NCBI GenBank assembly: GCA_031763025.1 | Contig: JASSKH010000006.1 | Coordinates: 15,589,479 to 15,653,478, forward strand | Direction: 5' to 3' | DNA from: Macrocystis pyrifera | Lineage: Eukaryota > Sar > Phaeophyceae > Laminariales > Laminariaceae | Length of the DNA stretch: 64,000 nt | Shown here: positions 1 to 10,719 of the stretch, piece after piece | Layout: every line of letters starts with the position of its first letter | Numbering within the stretch: position 1 is the first letter of the stretch | Translations under genes and position numbers: made by a program | Notes under the pieces: model-generated | The model's database searches: none | What the model was told of the DNA's origin: nothing | Seen by the model: only the letters and a program-made list of their open reading frames with translations

Positions 1-3000
1 GCACCGTCAGCAGTCAGAGGATTGTTGCACTTTTGTTGCGACGGTGAAGCGCATGCAGTAAGCACCGTTACCGTCGCCGTCGTCTCGACTGCCGCATAAC
101 CGTCGCTGATGCAAAACCCCGGGATAGGCAGACATCTGCCTGAATCGGTGGGTTCGCTGCGCGCTGGCGACATAAATGTAGAACGTATATTATTATATGA
201 AAGAGGGAGTTTGGCCGGCAGGAGCCGGGAGGGAAGGTGGAGACCGCAGGAGGGACTCTGAAAGCGTTTTGGCAGAATTTGCCTGGACTGCTGAAGCACC
301 ACGCCCGCAGGTGGTGGATGGAGGGGACGTTGCGCCCGAGGAAGGAGTCGAGGGTGAAGATGGGCGCAGGGGGAGGAGTCTGCATCATCATCTGTTCGGG
401 ATGCGGTGCCCCAAGAGAGAGGAGGAAAGAGAAGGGATCGAGGCGCCACCGGCAAGGACTTACGTCCGCACCAGGCACGTTTGGCTTGCTTGGTTGATTG
501 ACTGCTGTGGTGACTACCGTTTTTAGAATCATTGTGTTTAAGAACGGTAGAGAATCTGCGAACATTGGAGATTCGGATTTATTTGGGAATACGAACTGGA
601 AATTAAATGAGATGCACAGACGTACACGTATACAGTATACGTATACGTATACGTATAGCTTCCCTCACTGAAGTTTTTCTGTAGACGCACTGCTGTAGGA
701 CTATGACGTCTGTCTGTTTTATGGTTGACTGGTCGAGGGCTCTGGTTGAGCATCGACACGAGTACAGCAGGAAGAGGTGTATGTGATGAACCCTTGTGCC
801 CAACTACAGCAACACGTCTGTTTGCGGCATTTCACATATTTACATCTTTGTATGCGGGTATCTCGTTTTTGAGTTGTTGGGTTGGTGTGTAGCACGACCC
901 GCGCCACTTGTTACGTGCTAAAGACAAGATATTTGCGGACGGAGTAATATACTATACGAGTACAGCAGCAGCAGAAGTAGTACGGTACTGTGAGCTGAGA
1001 CGAAAACGGTTTACTTGGCACTGCTGTATATGTTCATCAAGTATGTACTACAGCATATAGAGTGGTCGAGGAATACATGGGTTTGATGTGGGACCAGATA
1101 TTCTCGTTGACAAGTAGCTACCTAGTTGCAGTAGCATTTGAAAAGTTAACTATACCAAAGAGGAGTTTGCAAGCAGTGCATACGCAGATCTAATCGCTCG
1201 AATGCACGCCCCATCCCTTCTGTATGCCGGGTCAATGCTGCGGAGGCGACGTTTAATTTCACCCAGGAGGAATAGCTGGATGACCCGAGCTGCGGTGACA
1301 CCATGAGACCGAACGGAGAGGCAGCCGCGGCGGGGGCAACAGCAATAGTGTTCGGGGCATCGGGGTGATTCTTACTGAATGCGGTTGCCTGTGAATCTGG
1401 ATGAATATTTTCATTGCTTGTATTTTGGAATTGTTTTTTCTGGACGATTTGGATCCCGCGAGAGTTTTAGGTGTTTTCGAGTAGTCCCAACGTCAACTAA
1501 AATTCAAGTGAAGGAATGTATGCTATCTCGCATTACCGTCGCGATCTGTGTATCTATGGCGGGAGTAGGGGACAAGGGGAGACTCTTGTCCGGGGGAACG
1601 GGGTTCCTTGCGATCTCTGGCATTTATTTTCTTGGCTTAATTTTTATTTTGATGAGTATGGCTACTATGATGTTTTTCCATGATTTTCATTAACTTCCTA
1701 TAAATTTGAGGGAGTGGTTTTTGACGATACTAAAGAGAGACTATGAAGCGCCTGGGGGCGTGTGCGGTCCATATGAAATGTTTTCTGATTTGGAAGGTTT
1801 GGGTAGTATTTCGGAAATTGAGAGTTTGATTTTTTTGGTTGTTGAAAATTTGTGCTTTTGTTCAAAGTCAGTACTGACTAAGTGGTCTAGCAGGTAGTGC
1901 TATATAATTCCCTAGGGTGGGTCGGGAGTTGAAGTCTCGCCGAATTCGTAAGTTGATCTTTTCGAGCGTGCGCGCTGGAGACAATACGAATGATTATGAT
2001 AGTGTGCCTGTAGACACCAGTAGCGTTTGGCGAGGGGAGAGCCCCGGAGATCACTGTACGAAGTTGACGAGATCCCACTGTATATCTTTGGACCAATTCC
2101 GCGAAAAATGCCGTTTTACCTGACCGAATCCGAGAAGAATGCCGTTTTACCTGGCATTGGATTTTGAGAGTTTTATGTGTTTGTAACAGAGAGGCTGGGG
2201 ATTTGAGCATTTGAATACTGATTTGAGGATTTGAGTGTTGATTCAAGAAATTGATTTTTGAGTTTCAGATTGGATTTTTGACTTTCGGAGTTTGATTCGA
2301 GTTGATATTTTTATTGAGATATATCAGCCCTGCGATGTCACACATTTTCATGTACAGAGCTGAGGGGAATATTGATCATGCACAGGAGCAGGGGGGATAT
2401 GAGTATGGTCGTGTATATTGAGTAGGGGGGATGTTGATTGTACTCAGATGCACGACATATAAGATCCATGGTAGATTGGGGAGTTCCACGCTGGGAAGAG
2501 ATTCCGGCAGTAGGGTATTGGGATATCGGGGTAATGTGTGCCCACCAATGCCACTCGTCAGGTGCAACCCTACACTGCATGTGAGGCGAGTCAACTCTAC
2601 AGCGAGGATGTAATATAAGAGGAGTTATGTTTCGTGTCTGGAGTTAGCCACGCGTTCCCGTGCCAGCTGCGCCTATACCTTTAGGGATCAATAAACAGTT
2701 CGTTTTTTTTCTTTTTGACCGGTGGAGCGGGCAAGCAGTAAACGCAACTCGTGAGTCACGTTTAAAAAATCAACTAAGGGGACGATAAGTAACTATCCCC
2801 TTGTACCCGCGTCGTCCAACCCCATACAAACATCCAAACCGTTGGATACTCCGGTCAGCAAGTCAGGGGATCTTACGTACCGAACACATGCCAAGGCTGA
2901 GCCTGACACGGCCACGAACCACGGCTAAGCAAGATACGAAAGCAAAATCGCTCGCAGTAGCCTTTGTCCTTTTGTGGTCAGTCTAAAGCGCTAGATTCGA

Positions 3001-3330
3001 GCGGCTACCTCGGCACGAGCAGCGAGAAGCCTAACAATAACAACACAGCAGTCCAGGTGGAAGCATGCCTTCAAAAAAGAGGTGGGTGCAGATGTGCAGA
3101 TGGTGTAGACTGCTGTAGACCGACCTACTGTTGTATCTATTGCTGTCGCTCGTGACTCTTGACCAGAGGGTTTGGCTGTTGATTCACAGCAGTTTTTTTC
3201 CTTGTGTCGAATGTGTCCCAGTTTTTTTCCTTGTGTCGAATGTGTCCCTATTTGGTTGGTCGGATCTGCACGTCAGCTGTGAGTTCAACCGATCGGTCGA
3301 TACTCAACTTTCTGCACACCCCCCGGACAG
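1..3330. other. No gene recognised
   Basis: The longest open frames are 165 codons on the minus strand (68-565) and 104 codons on the plus strand (1379-1693). The first is Pro/Ser-rich with no familiar motif, and the second has one hydrophobic stretch near its C-terminus. Neither has supporting features, so I do not call them genes. A short stretch at 3269-3311 resembles the dispersed module seen at 6.2-7.9 kb. Confidence 0.5.
622..655. repeat. TATACG-type microsatellite
   Basis: Consecutive GTATAC/TATACG units form a short self-complementary microsatellite. Confidence 0.8.
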
Positions 3331-3332
3331 CT

Positions 3333-3590
3333 CATGAGCTAGCTCATCTATTGTGCATAGCTCACGCTTCGAAAACATGTGCAGATGAGCTACCGCCTAT
3401 AGCTCAAGCCGGGGGAAACATATGTAGCTCATGTAGCTCCTATAGCTCATCTCGGGCGCAGATGAGCTACTGTAACTCATGTAGCTCCTATAGCTCAGGC
3501 TGGGAAAGTGTGTGTAGATGAGCTATCTTCTGTAGCTCAAGCCTTCAAAACATGTGCAGATGAACTACCACCTATAGCTCAAGCCTTCCA
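3333..3590. repeat. AGCTCA/TGAGCT-rich tandem array
   Basis: Degenerate units of roughly 50-60 bp recur. Each has an ACATGTGCAGATGAGCTAC-like part followed by CTATAGCTCAAGCC. AGCTCA and its complement TGAGCT recur many times, so the array is highly self-complementary. It ends exactly where the helicase-like coding similarity begins, so it may mark a rearrangement breakpoint. Confidence 0.75.
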
Positions 3591-5393
3591 AACATCGACG
3601 CCGCCGACAGAGCTGGGCTAAAGCTGGACGGGCTCCCTCGAGGTGTCATCGGCTGCGGTCCGGTTTACAGGAAGTTCTCCATCGTTGGTAAAGGCAAGCG
3701 GAAATTCACCATCAACAGAATGCAGGTACCTCTGTCTCTTGGTATTGTTTCCTCAGTCTATCGAGCACAAGGCGAAACCATCCCTAAACTTGTGCTCGAC
3801 ATTCGTAAGCCAGTAGGCGGCTATATGGACAGCGCGGCTGTCTACGTCGCTCCGTCCCGAGCGACCGATGCCAGCAATCTCTTCTTGCTGTCGCTGGTTA
3901 CTCTCGACGATCTGACCCATCCACAGGACGATGTAGCGGCTATGATCGACTACCTCGAACGCCTCGACAAGGCTACAATAGCCTTGTTCATGGATGATCC
4001 CTCTACATTCCGACCGGCCACGACAAGTCCTCCGGCTAGTTATACATCCCACACCAACGACGGACAAACAGACACCAGCTCCATCCGCCCTTCACCTTTT
4101 CTGCCGCCCAATGAGAACAACAATTGCTTCTTCAACGCCGCCATAGCTGCTTGGGAAGGACACCCTCTCCCCAACCCAACCATGGCAACACCAGCTGGAG
4201 CCATCTTCTTCTTCTCCACTCTTGCGGCTGTGCGTGCCTGCATGTTCGACGGCAAGCCTCTCCAACGCACCCTCTTGGTAAGTTCTTGCTTGTTCTGTTA
4301 TCCACATCTCGTCGCAATAATACCCCCGGCGCCCGCAAGTACCCATATATATATAAATACTACGTTGTGCTTTCATGTGTCTTCCAAACGTATTGTATCA
4401 TTTCGTTCGGTATGCGTCGCATTCTTTGGCGAAATGCAGGATTCTTTGTCTCTAGCACGTGACAAGATCCTTGGTAGTAGCGGCCTACCGGGCGCAGGAT
4501 CCGTAATGGGAACGCCAGGCTCCATATACGAAGCGATCACCCTTCGACCTGATGATCAACTCCACCCCAACAGCGGGTGGCCAGGTGACGTCGTGGAACG
4601 ACATGCTCGTATCATGTACACTCGGACGGCTCTCGGATTCAACTCGCACTACACTAACGATTGCCTTATCGAAGACCATGGCCATATCGAGATAACCGCA
4701 TCCCAATGTGCACGATGGCGAGATCCCGCACCAGTCTTGATTCCGCACGGACCGCCCCAGTCACTCCAGGATGCAGTCAATGCCTTGTTCCTAACCGGAG
4801 CCGCCTCCGACTTCTCATTTCCTGGACCTGCTCCGTGCCCCCCCTGCGACGAGAGCTGCGCCAGGCACATCAGCACATCCACATGGTCGATTCTTCCTTG
4901 GAGTGCGGACAACGCCCCAGATCGCGTTTTCTTCGCGTCTGCACGTGTAGACATCTACGAGGACGCCGGAGAGCCGCCAGCACCGTCACCCATTTTCATG
5001 ATAATCGTTGAGTACTGCGTCGTAGCTGTCATCTACTCCCTTCCGAACCATTTCGTGACCCAGTTGCGTTCGAGAGGGCGGCGGTTGAAGTACGATTGCA
5101 TACTCGGGGGGAGTACCACGTCTTGCGACGATTTTGACTATGACTGGTATCATGGTTTCCAGCAGATGTATGTCTACCTTCGAAAGTCTATGACCTTGCC
5201 TGTTCCCCGGACACAAACGACACCATACCGTAGTGCTAGCTACCATGAGCGCGCAAGCCAAGAACGCACGAAGATAATCGAGGCGACTAGACAAGGACCC
5301 ATCATGCCTCCGCCTTACCGACGTCCTGGCCACTACGACGTGGGGAGCGCAGCTGTGCCTTGCCGACTCGACTCCGACGTACCGCTGCCTTGA
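3564..5393 (+). pseudogene. PIF1/Helitron-like helicase C-terminus fused to USP (C19)-like peptidase, 5'-truncated
   Basis: The frame is open from a stop at 3561 to the stop at 5393; the first Met is at 3720. Similarity starts near 3594 and carries the C-terminal helicase motifs of the PIF1/RecD-like superfamily: QVPLSLG, YRAQGET (residues 14-20 from Met) and YVAPSRAT (42-49). About 85 residues later comes NENNNCFFNAAIAAW, with the candidate nucleophile Cys136. This fits the Cys box of C19 ubiquitin peptidases better than the OTU box. A CPPCDESC cysteine cluster follows. Near residue 443, IYSLPNHFVTQL fits the His box, and QMYVYLRKS fits the last strand of the fold. The ATPase motifs and any Rep domain are missing, so this is a 3' fragment of a larger gene. 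Some Helitron-type transposons and PIF1 relatives carry cysteine-protease domains, so a mobile-element origin is likely but unproven. A candidate in-frame intron interrupts it. No partner gene lies nearby. Confidence 0.65.
4278..4439 (+). other. Candidate phase-0 spliceosomal intron
   Basis: GTAAGT follows codon 186 of the helicase-USP frame, and an AG at 4438-4439 gives a 162-nt intron that keeps the frame. The enclosed translation is hydrophobic and unlike the flanking protein. The interval is also open in frame, so retention is possible. A more pyrimidine-rich acceptor at 4455 gives 178 nt and runs into a stop. Confidence 0.4.
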
Positions 5394-6250
5394 GCGTCCC
5401 ACGTGTTCTTCACATGTGTGTTGAAATGTTTTGATTTTTGATGCGATACTGCTTCTCGATTAGGACTGCCTGCCTTCTTGTTTCTCCCTTTTTGCGAGAA
5501 CGCATTTTGCAGAAATGTTGCACGGCGCGTCCAGCCTTTCGAGTTCATGCTACATTTATATTAACTGTTCGGTCGACAGAATGTTGTTTACGGGGTGCAT
5601 GTACGTGACGATCATCGGCGAAAAGTCTACTTGTATGCCTTTTGTCATCTTGGACTTCACGGCAGCGTTTTATTTGGTGTGGGTGTGTTCGCGACACGTC
5701 GAGGTCATCCCAATCTGCGCGATGCGACTGTGGCGTTTAGTTTATGTTTTTTTCTTCGAAATAGCGGCAACAGCAGCATCTTCAAACAAGTAATATTCTA
5801 CGTGGCAAATATCGACGTCGCGAGAGAATTGTCATACCGCCAGCCAACGTTTTGTTATATGGTAAAACCCTAGGGAACAGCGGGGCAACCCTTGCCCTGC
5901 CCTACAATCAGTATTACAAAAACACAACTTTTTTAGTTACAGACAGACGAAGCCTTTACCAATCGCTGTACGAAAAAAAAATCCTATCGGCGAAAACTCG
6001 CTCCCTCGTTTTTGGCTCTTGGCGCCAATTTAATTTAATTGCCGGCTCCAGGTAATACCGTGGGCGTGCGGCCGTTTTTTTTTTTTTTGTTGGTGTTTAA
6101 GTTAGAGATGGACGTTGTTCGTGCTAGCGCGAGATGAGCTTCACCTTACGCGACAAAAGTGCCGCATCGTGATCCCCGACCCCGACTGTGTCGGGGCGGC
6201 CTCGGGCGTGCTTGCACCGTGCTCTGGCTGCCGGCTGGCCGGGTGTGAGT
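5394..6250. other. No gene recognised
   Basis: Only short overlapping open frames of up to 92 codons occur, without recognisable motifs. A T-rich run lies at about 6075-6089. Confidence 0.5.
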
Positions 6251-6253
6251 ACG

Positions 6254-7890
6254 CCAGCTGTGAGTGGGACCAGTTGAGTGATCGATACTTGATTTATAAC
6301 AGTCTCGCGGCCAAAGAATTTGGTTAACTGCTTACCTGTCGCCGTCAGGCTTACTTTTGTCCCGACACTCTTCTCAAGTAAACACGTTTTTTACCGTTGG
6401 GATGTGCTTGACAGCTGTGACCGGACGTCGTGCTCGTTTCATGCAGAAACTTTTTGTGAAAACGTCAGCTGTGAGTAGGACCAGTAGAGTGGTCGATACT
6501 TGATTTATCAGTCTCGTGGCCAAATATTTTGGTTGATGACCTTCCTTTGCCCCGTCAGGCCTACCTTGGGCCCGTCAAGCCTTCTTCTGAAAGTAATAAT
6601 TTTGAGCATCGGGATGTCGCTGACGGCTGTCCGTCAAGGGCGACGGCTGTCCGTCAAGGGCCAAATGTGCTGTCAGTCGACATCTATGCTCGCTCGTGAC
6701 GGTAAAAACATCATGTTTTTGAGGACCTCTTCTCCTTTGGCCGAAACGGGAGAGGCCGCACCCTCCGCGGCTTTCAGCAGCTCATAGCGACAAGAGTGTG
6801 GGGAATATGGGCTGGAGTGGCCGGTGTCATGCTCCGCCGTTGCTTGTGTGTGGAGGGTTGTGCGTTCCAGACACGAGTGTCGAAATTCCGATTCGGGCTA
6901 TTTTACGTACGAACGCAGGAGGTTTGCGATCGCGAAGCGAACGTCACGAGCCTCTTAGGCTGCTGTGCACACCGGGCGACCAGACGCCGTAGTAAGGAAA
7001 AGAAGACGGATTCTTTGGTGTCGACCGAATTGGACAAGGCTACCGACGCGGGCGGAGCGGTACGGCGGTGGAGGTACAAACGGTGTCTACAAAAACATTT
7101 GTTTTTACACAGCATTGGCAGACAGTGAGTCACGTGCATCGTGGAGTTTTGGCTGTGTTGTGAAGACATTTTTTTGTACCATTATCTAGCTGCCAAGGAA
7201 AATGGCAGAAGTTCTGAACAAGTACCTGTATGCCTGGATGTGCGCGTTACGTCCACCATGCAACATATTTCGTTGCTGACCCTCGAGGGCATGATTATGT
7301 AATTCCTCGTCGTTCCTACTGCCGTAGAGATGGCCTCTGCCACGCTCGCGCAGTGCCCAGACGGGGCACGAGAAACATATCAAATACCTCAGCTGTGAGT
7401 TGTACCATATGAGTGGTCGATACTGACTTTCGTGGACCAGTCCAGTGGTTGATACTGAGTTCGACCAGTAGTAGAGTGAACGATACCCAATTTTGAAAGC
7501 TACCGGTACGTGATTTATCACAGATTTAACGGCCTACGTTCGCCCCGTCAGGACTGCCTTTCGCTCGTCAAACCGTCATTTTAAATCCTGTGGTTCACGG
7601 CATTGGCATCTCCACTTTTTGCAAGCTACAAAGACGTGATTTATCAGTCTCTGTGAGTTGTACCAGATACGTGGTCGATGCTGAGTTTCGTGGACCAGTC
7701 GAGTGGTCGATACTGAGTTCGACGAGTTGAGTGGTCGATACCCAATTTTGCAAGTTACCAGTGCGTGATTTATCAGTCTCGTGGCCATAGATTTTTGTTG
7801 ACGGCCTACCCTTGCCTCGTCAGGCCTACCTTTGACCCGTCAAACCGTCTTTGCAAAAACAATCTGTTAATAGCATGGGGATGTCCATTT
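6254..7890 (+). repeat. Four dispersed copies of a 130-250 bp module
   Basis: Copies lie at about 6254-6385, 6464-6615, 7388-7600 and 7645-7890. The order of parts is conserved: CAGCTGTGAGTT, then one to three GAGTGGTCGATACT units, GTGATTTATCAG, CTCGTGGCC, then CCCCGTCAGGCCTACC and CCCGTCAA. Copies differ in the number of GTGGTCGATACT sub-units. The spacers between copies hold no recognised gene. A fragment recurs at 29664-29735 inside a transposon, and another at 3269-3311. Confidence 0.7.
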
Positions 7891-7895
7891 ATCCT

Positions 7896-9045
7896 TGGGG
7901 TTGATGCCTGATGGTTCCAGTCAGTTTCGGGCAGGCGAGATAAGATTTTGTCCTCCCCAAGAATATACATATATATATATTCTTGATTTCGATCTTCTTC
8001 ACACAAGAGGTCATAATTATTAATTATTTTTTGTGGCGGGTTAAGAAACCCCGAATGATACACAAAATTACTATCCACGACTTTCCGGAACGACCAACAC
8101 CCGTATCATCAAACTGTTATCCACGACTCTCTGGGACGACCAACGCACTTGCCCACAAATTCAAATTACTATCCACGACTTTCCGGAACGACCAACACAC
8201 CTCATCGTTAATTGATTTCGATATCTTCGCCAACGAGGTGATAGTTATCATTTGCAGCGGGTTAGGAATCTCTGAAGGATACATCAAACAACTATCATCC
8301 ATGATTTTTCGGTAGGACCAACGCACTTCATCGTATATTTCAGAGATTCTTAAACCTCCGCAAACGATAATTATAACCTCATTTGGGGAGGAGATCGAAA
8401 TACACATTACAATATACCCACATAATTGTTTTTTTGGGGGGGAGGAGAAATTGTGCTCTCCCGCAAGCTCGGTCGGGCTGATGCCTGATGTTTCCAGTTA
8501 GTTCGGACGCGCGGATAAAAAATAACCACTCTACCGCAAGCTGCAAACAACAAAAATGGCATGAACGAGAACGTATGCGGCTTGCGCAGTGCCCAGACGA
8601 TGCGCGCTGCTCCGCCGTGCTCGTCATATTTTTGGCGGTTTCTCTCGTGGTTTCTGTTTCTACAGCAGCACGATCCTGTGTGCGGTGTGATAAACAATTA
8701 TATAACGACTGTCTCCTGAACAAACGGCCTGATCTTGCTCCCACCTTTTTTTTTATTTTGCATGCGGTGTAATAAACAATTATCCTTCCAAGTACGATGA
8801 CGGTCTCGTGAAATCAATTTTATTTATTTCGAACTTCTTGTTTTATTTTAAGATTTCCTGGGTTTATCGGAGTGGATTTCTCGGCCAGCGTGCTGCAGTG
8901 TTTTCCTTCGATCAGAGCTCATGCCAAATGTTTCCAGTTAACTTCGGGCATGCGGAATAATTTCCTCGCTCTCTCGCAACATCGGTCGTGCTGATGCGTA
9001 TTGTTTCCAGTTAGTTTGGACATACGGAAATGAGTTCGCTTCTCC
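7896..9045 (+). repeat. Dispersed GATGCCTGATG-TTTCCAGTTAG module
   Basis: Four copies lie near 7896-7945, 8470-8530, 8918-8965 and 8985-9045. Each has CTGATGCCTGATG, then TTTCCAGTTAGTTCGG and an ACGCGGA-like end. No protein-coding gene is evident among them. Confidence 0.6.
8066..8330 (+). repeat. Tandem ~50-bp repeat ACTATCCACGACTTTCCGG
   Basis: Three close copies, each ending in ACGACCAAC, lie at 8066-8215, with a diverged copy near 8287. They sit between direct copies of GATTTCGAT..TTC (7985 and 8214) and an inverted relative near 8340-8400. Confidence 0.7.
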
Positions 9046-9059
9046 CCCACAAACTGCGT

Positions 9060-10404
9060 GCGTACGAGGATAATTTCCCCTCTCACCCGAAAGCTCGACA
9101 GTCGGGTTAATCCTCCGTGTTTATCCCGCCACGTCAGCTTGCATGCACAAAGCGCGACGGCCCCTCCTCACTCTCACCCCTTCACACAACATCGCTCCAC
9201 ACACTACCCAACAACCCACCCGTCATCTCGTCAGCCACGCGTCCAGATTTTGACTTGGCAAGAATGGTGGTGCTTATGTTTCGAGTGGGCCAATGAGGAA
9301 GCGGTAGTGGTGCCGTCATATTGGATTAATCTGTGTATACGTTCTGAGCGTTCCCCTGCAGTATAGATAGATCGGTCGTACAAGTACTTGCAGCAGGTCC
9401 AACCTTACCTGCATCTCACGTTCCGGTCAAACAGATACTTTCATTTAGATTCGGTATGGTGTACGCGTTCAGGGTATTTTATTGCAGCACGGTGGCGTTT
9501 CTTTTCGTGGGCGGACGTCGCAAGCATAACACAAAAACAAATCATAAGGAGAACGTCAACAATATCGTCGAGGAAGCTGGCGGTCACGGCGAGCGTCATA
9601 AAAAATAAAATAACAATGCTACTCCATTAATTTTTGATAATTTCCGTCATAAACCCCTTGGCAGTATACAACCGGTTGTACGCTTCAATTCACCTACATT
9701 ACGGGCATGCTCGAAGCCGCAGGCGGGCGTCAGCGCGGCGGAGCCCCCCCCTGTATCATGTACTATATCGGATGCAGCAGAGATACATTCCACGATATAC
9801 GCGAAAATCTTGCAAACTATTCATATCCCACATATATATCCAAATCCCATCATGTGGTCGGGATATAGGGAGAAACCAATAGGACTCTTATATCTAGAAC
9901 TAGGAAAAAAGCAGGATATAAATACAGATATATCATATATATATATCCGTATGTATTGCGCAGATATGCCCTCGCCCAGGATAATGATACCCAGCCCTAG
10001 TGTACTTGCATGCAAGCATCCATCAACCTGGGTCAACACCGTGTTCAACGTTCAACTTCCGCCTTCGCTTGGTCGGAGATATCTGTCACAGTCTCGTCGC
10101 GTGCATGTATCAGTTCTGGGGGAGCATTCACAACTCCTGCATGCAAAGCACTCATGATAGGAGCTGCTCGGTGTCATTTCGTCACCATATAACAAGCGCC
10201 TGTTTCCACCCCATGGTTTATGTTGTTTCCAAGAGTTCTAGCCCGCTAGGTGCTGGGCGTACATGCCACGCTCCCACTCTGCCCAAGTTCATGCACAGAC
10301 TGATCATTGTACCACGCAGCCTCGGTCCTTGTTGGTTCGTAACCGTCAGCTCTGTCCTGACCGGTGCTCCTTGGGATTGGTATAGCGCCGAGGGTAACAG
10401 GCAA
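9060..10404. other. No gene recognised
   Basis: The sequence is AT-rich with TATA runs near 9825-9955. Open frames reach 150 codons (10000-10452, plus strand) but show no family motif. Part of this stretch may be 3' flank of the minus-strand gene that ends at 10720. Confidence 0.4.
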
Positions 10405-10480
10405 GGCTATGTAGGGAGCTACGAGAGGTTGTGGGCTATATTGGCTATGTAGCTACGAGAGGTTGTGGGCTATATTGGCC
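10405..10480 (+). repeat. Two-copy tandem duplication (~36-38 bp)
   Basis: AGCTACGAGAGGTTGTGGGC and its TATATTGG flank occur twice in direct succession, with a 2-bp length difference. Confidence 0.85.
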
Positions 10481-10719
10481 GCACATCCGTTCGTGCGGGC
10501 AGGCGTTCATCTCCGGTATAGGTCACAATCCCTCCCTTTCCATTACTACGCCCATCTACCTCTGTGGAAATCCTCGGCTCCCTTGGAAAAACCGCTATGA
10601 CATATCCGCCCGCTCCCACTTCTGTCAATTGAAACGAACTCGTGTCATGCTGTACCATAGCGCTACACTGCTGCGCCGTTCATGGCTGCCCCGCCATTTG
10701 AAAAGCGACGACGCTATTC

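Noticed and set aside
4278-4455. Alternative 178-nt intron with acceptor TTTGTCTCTAG
   Set aside because: The acceptor looks better, but splicing there shifts the frame and reaches a stop within 20 codons.
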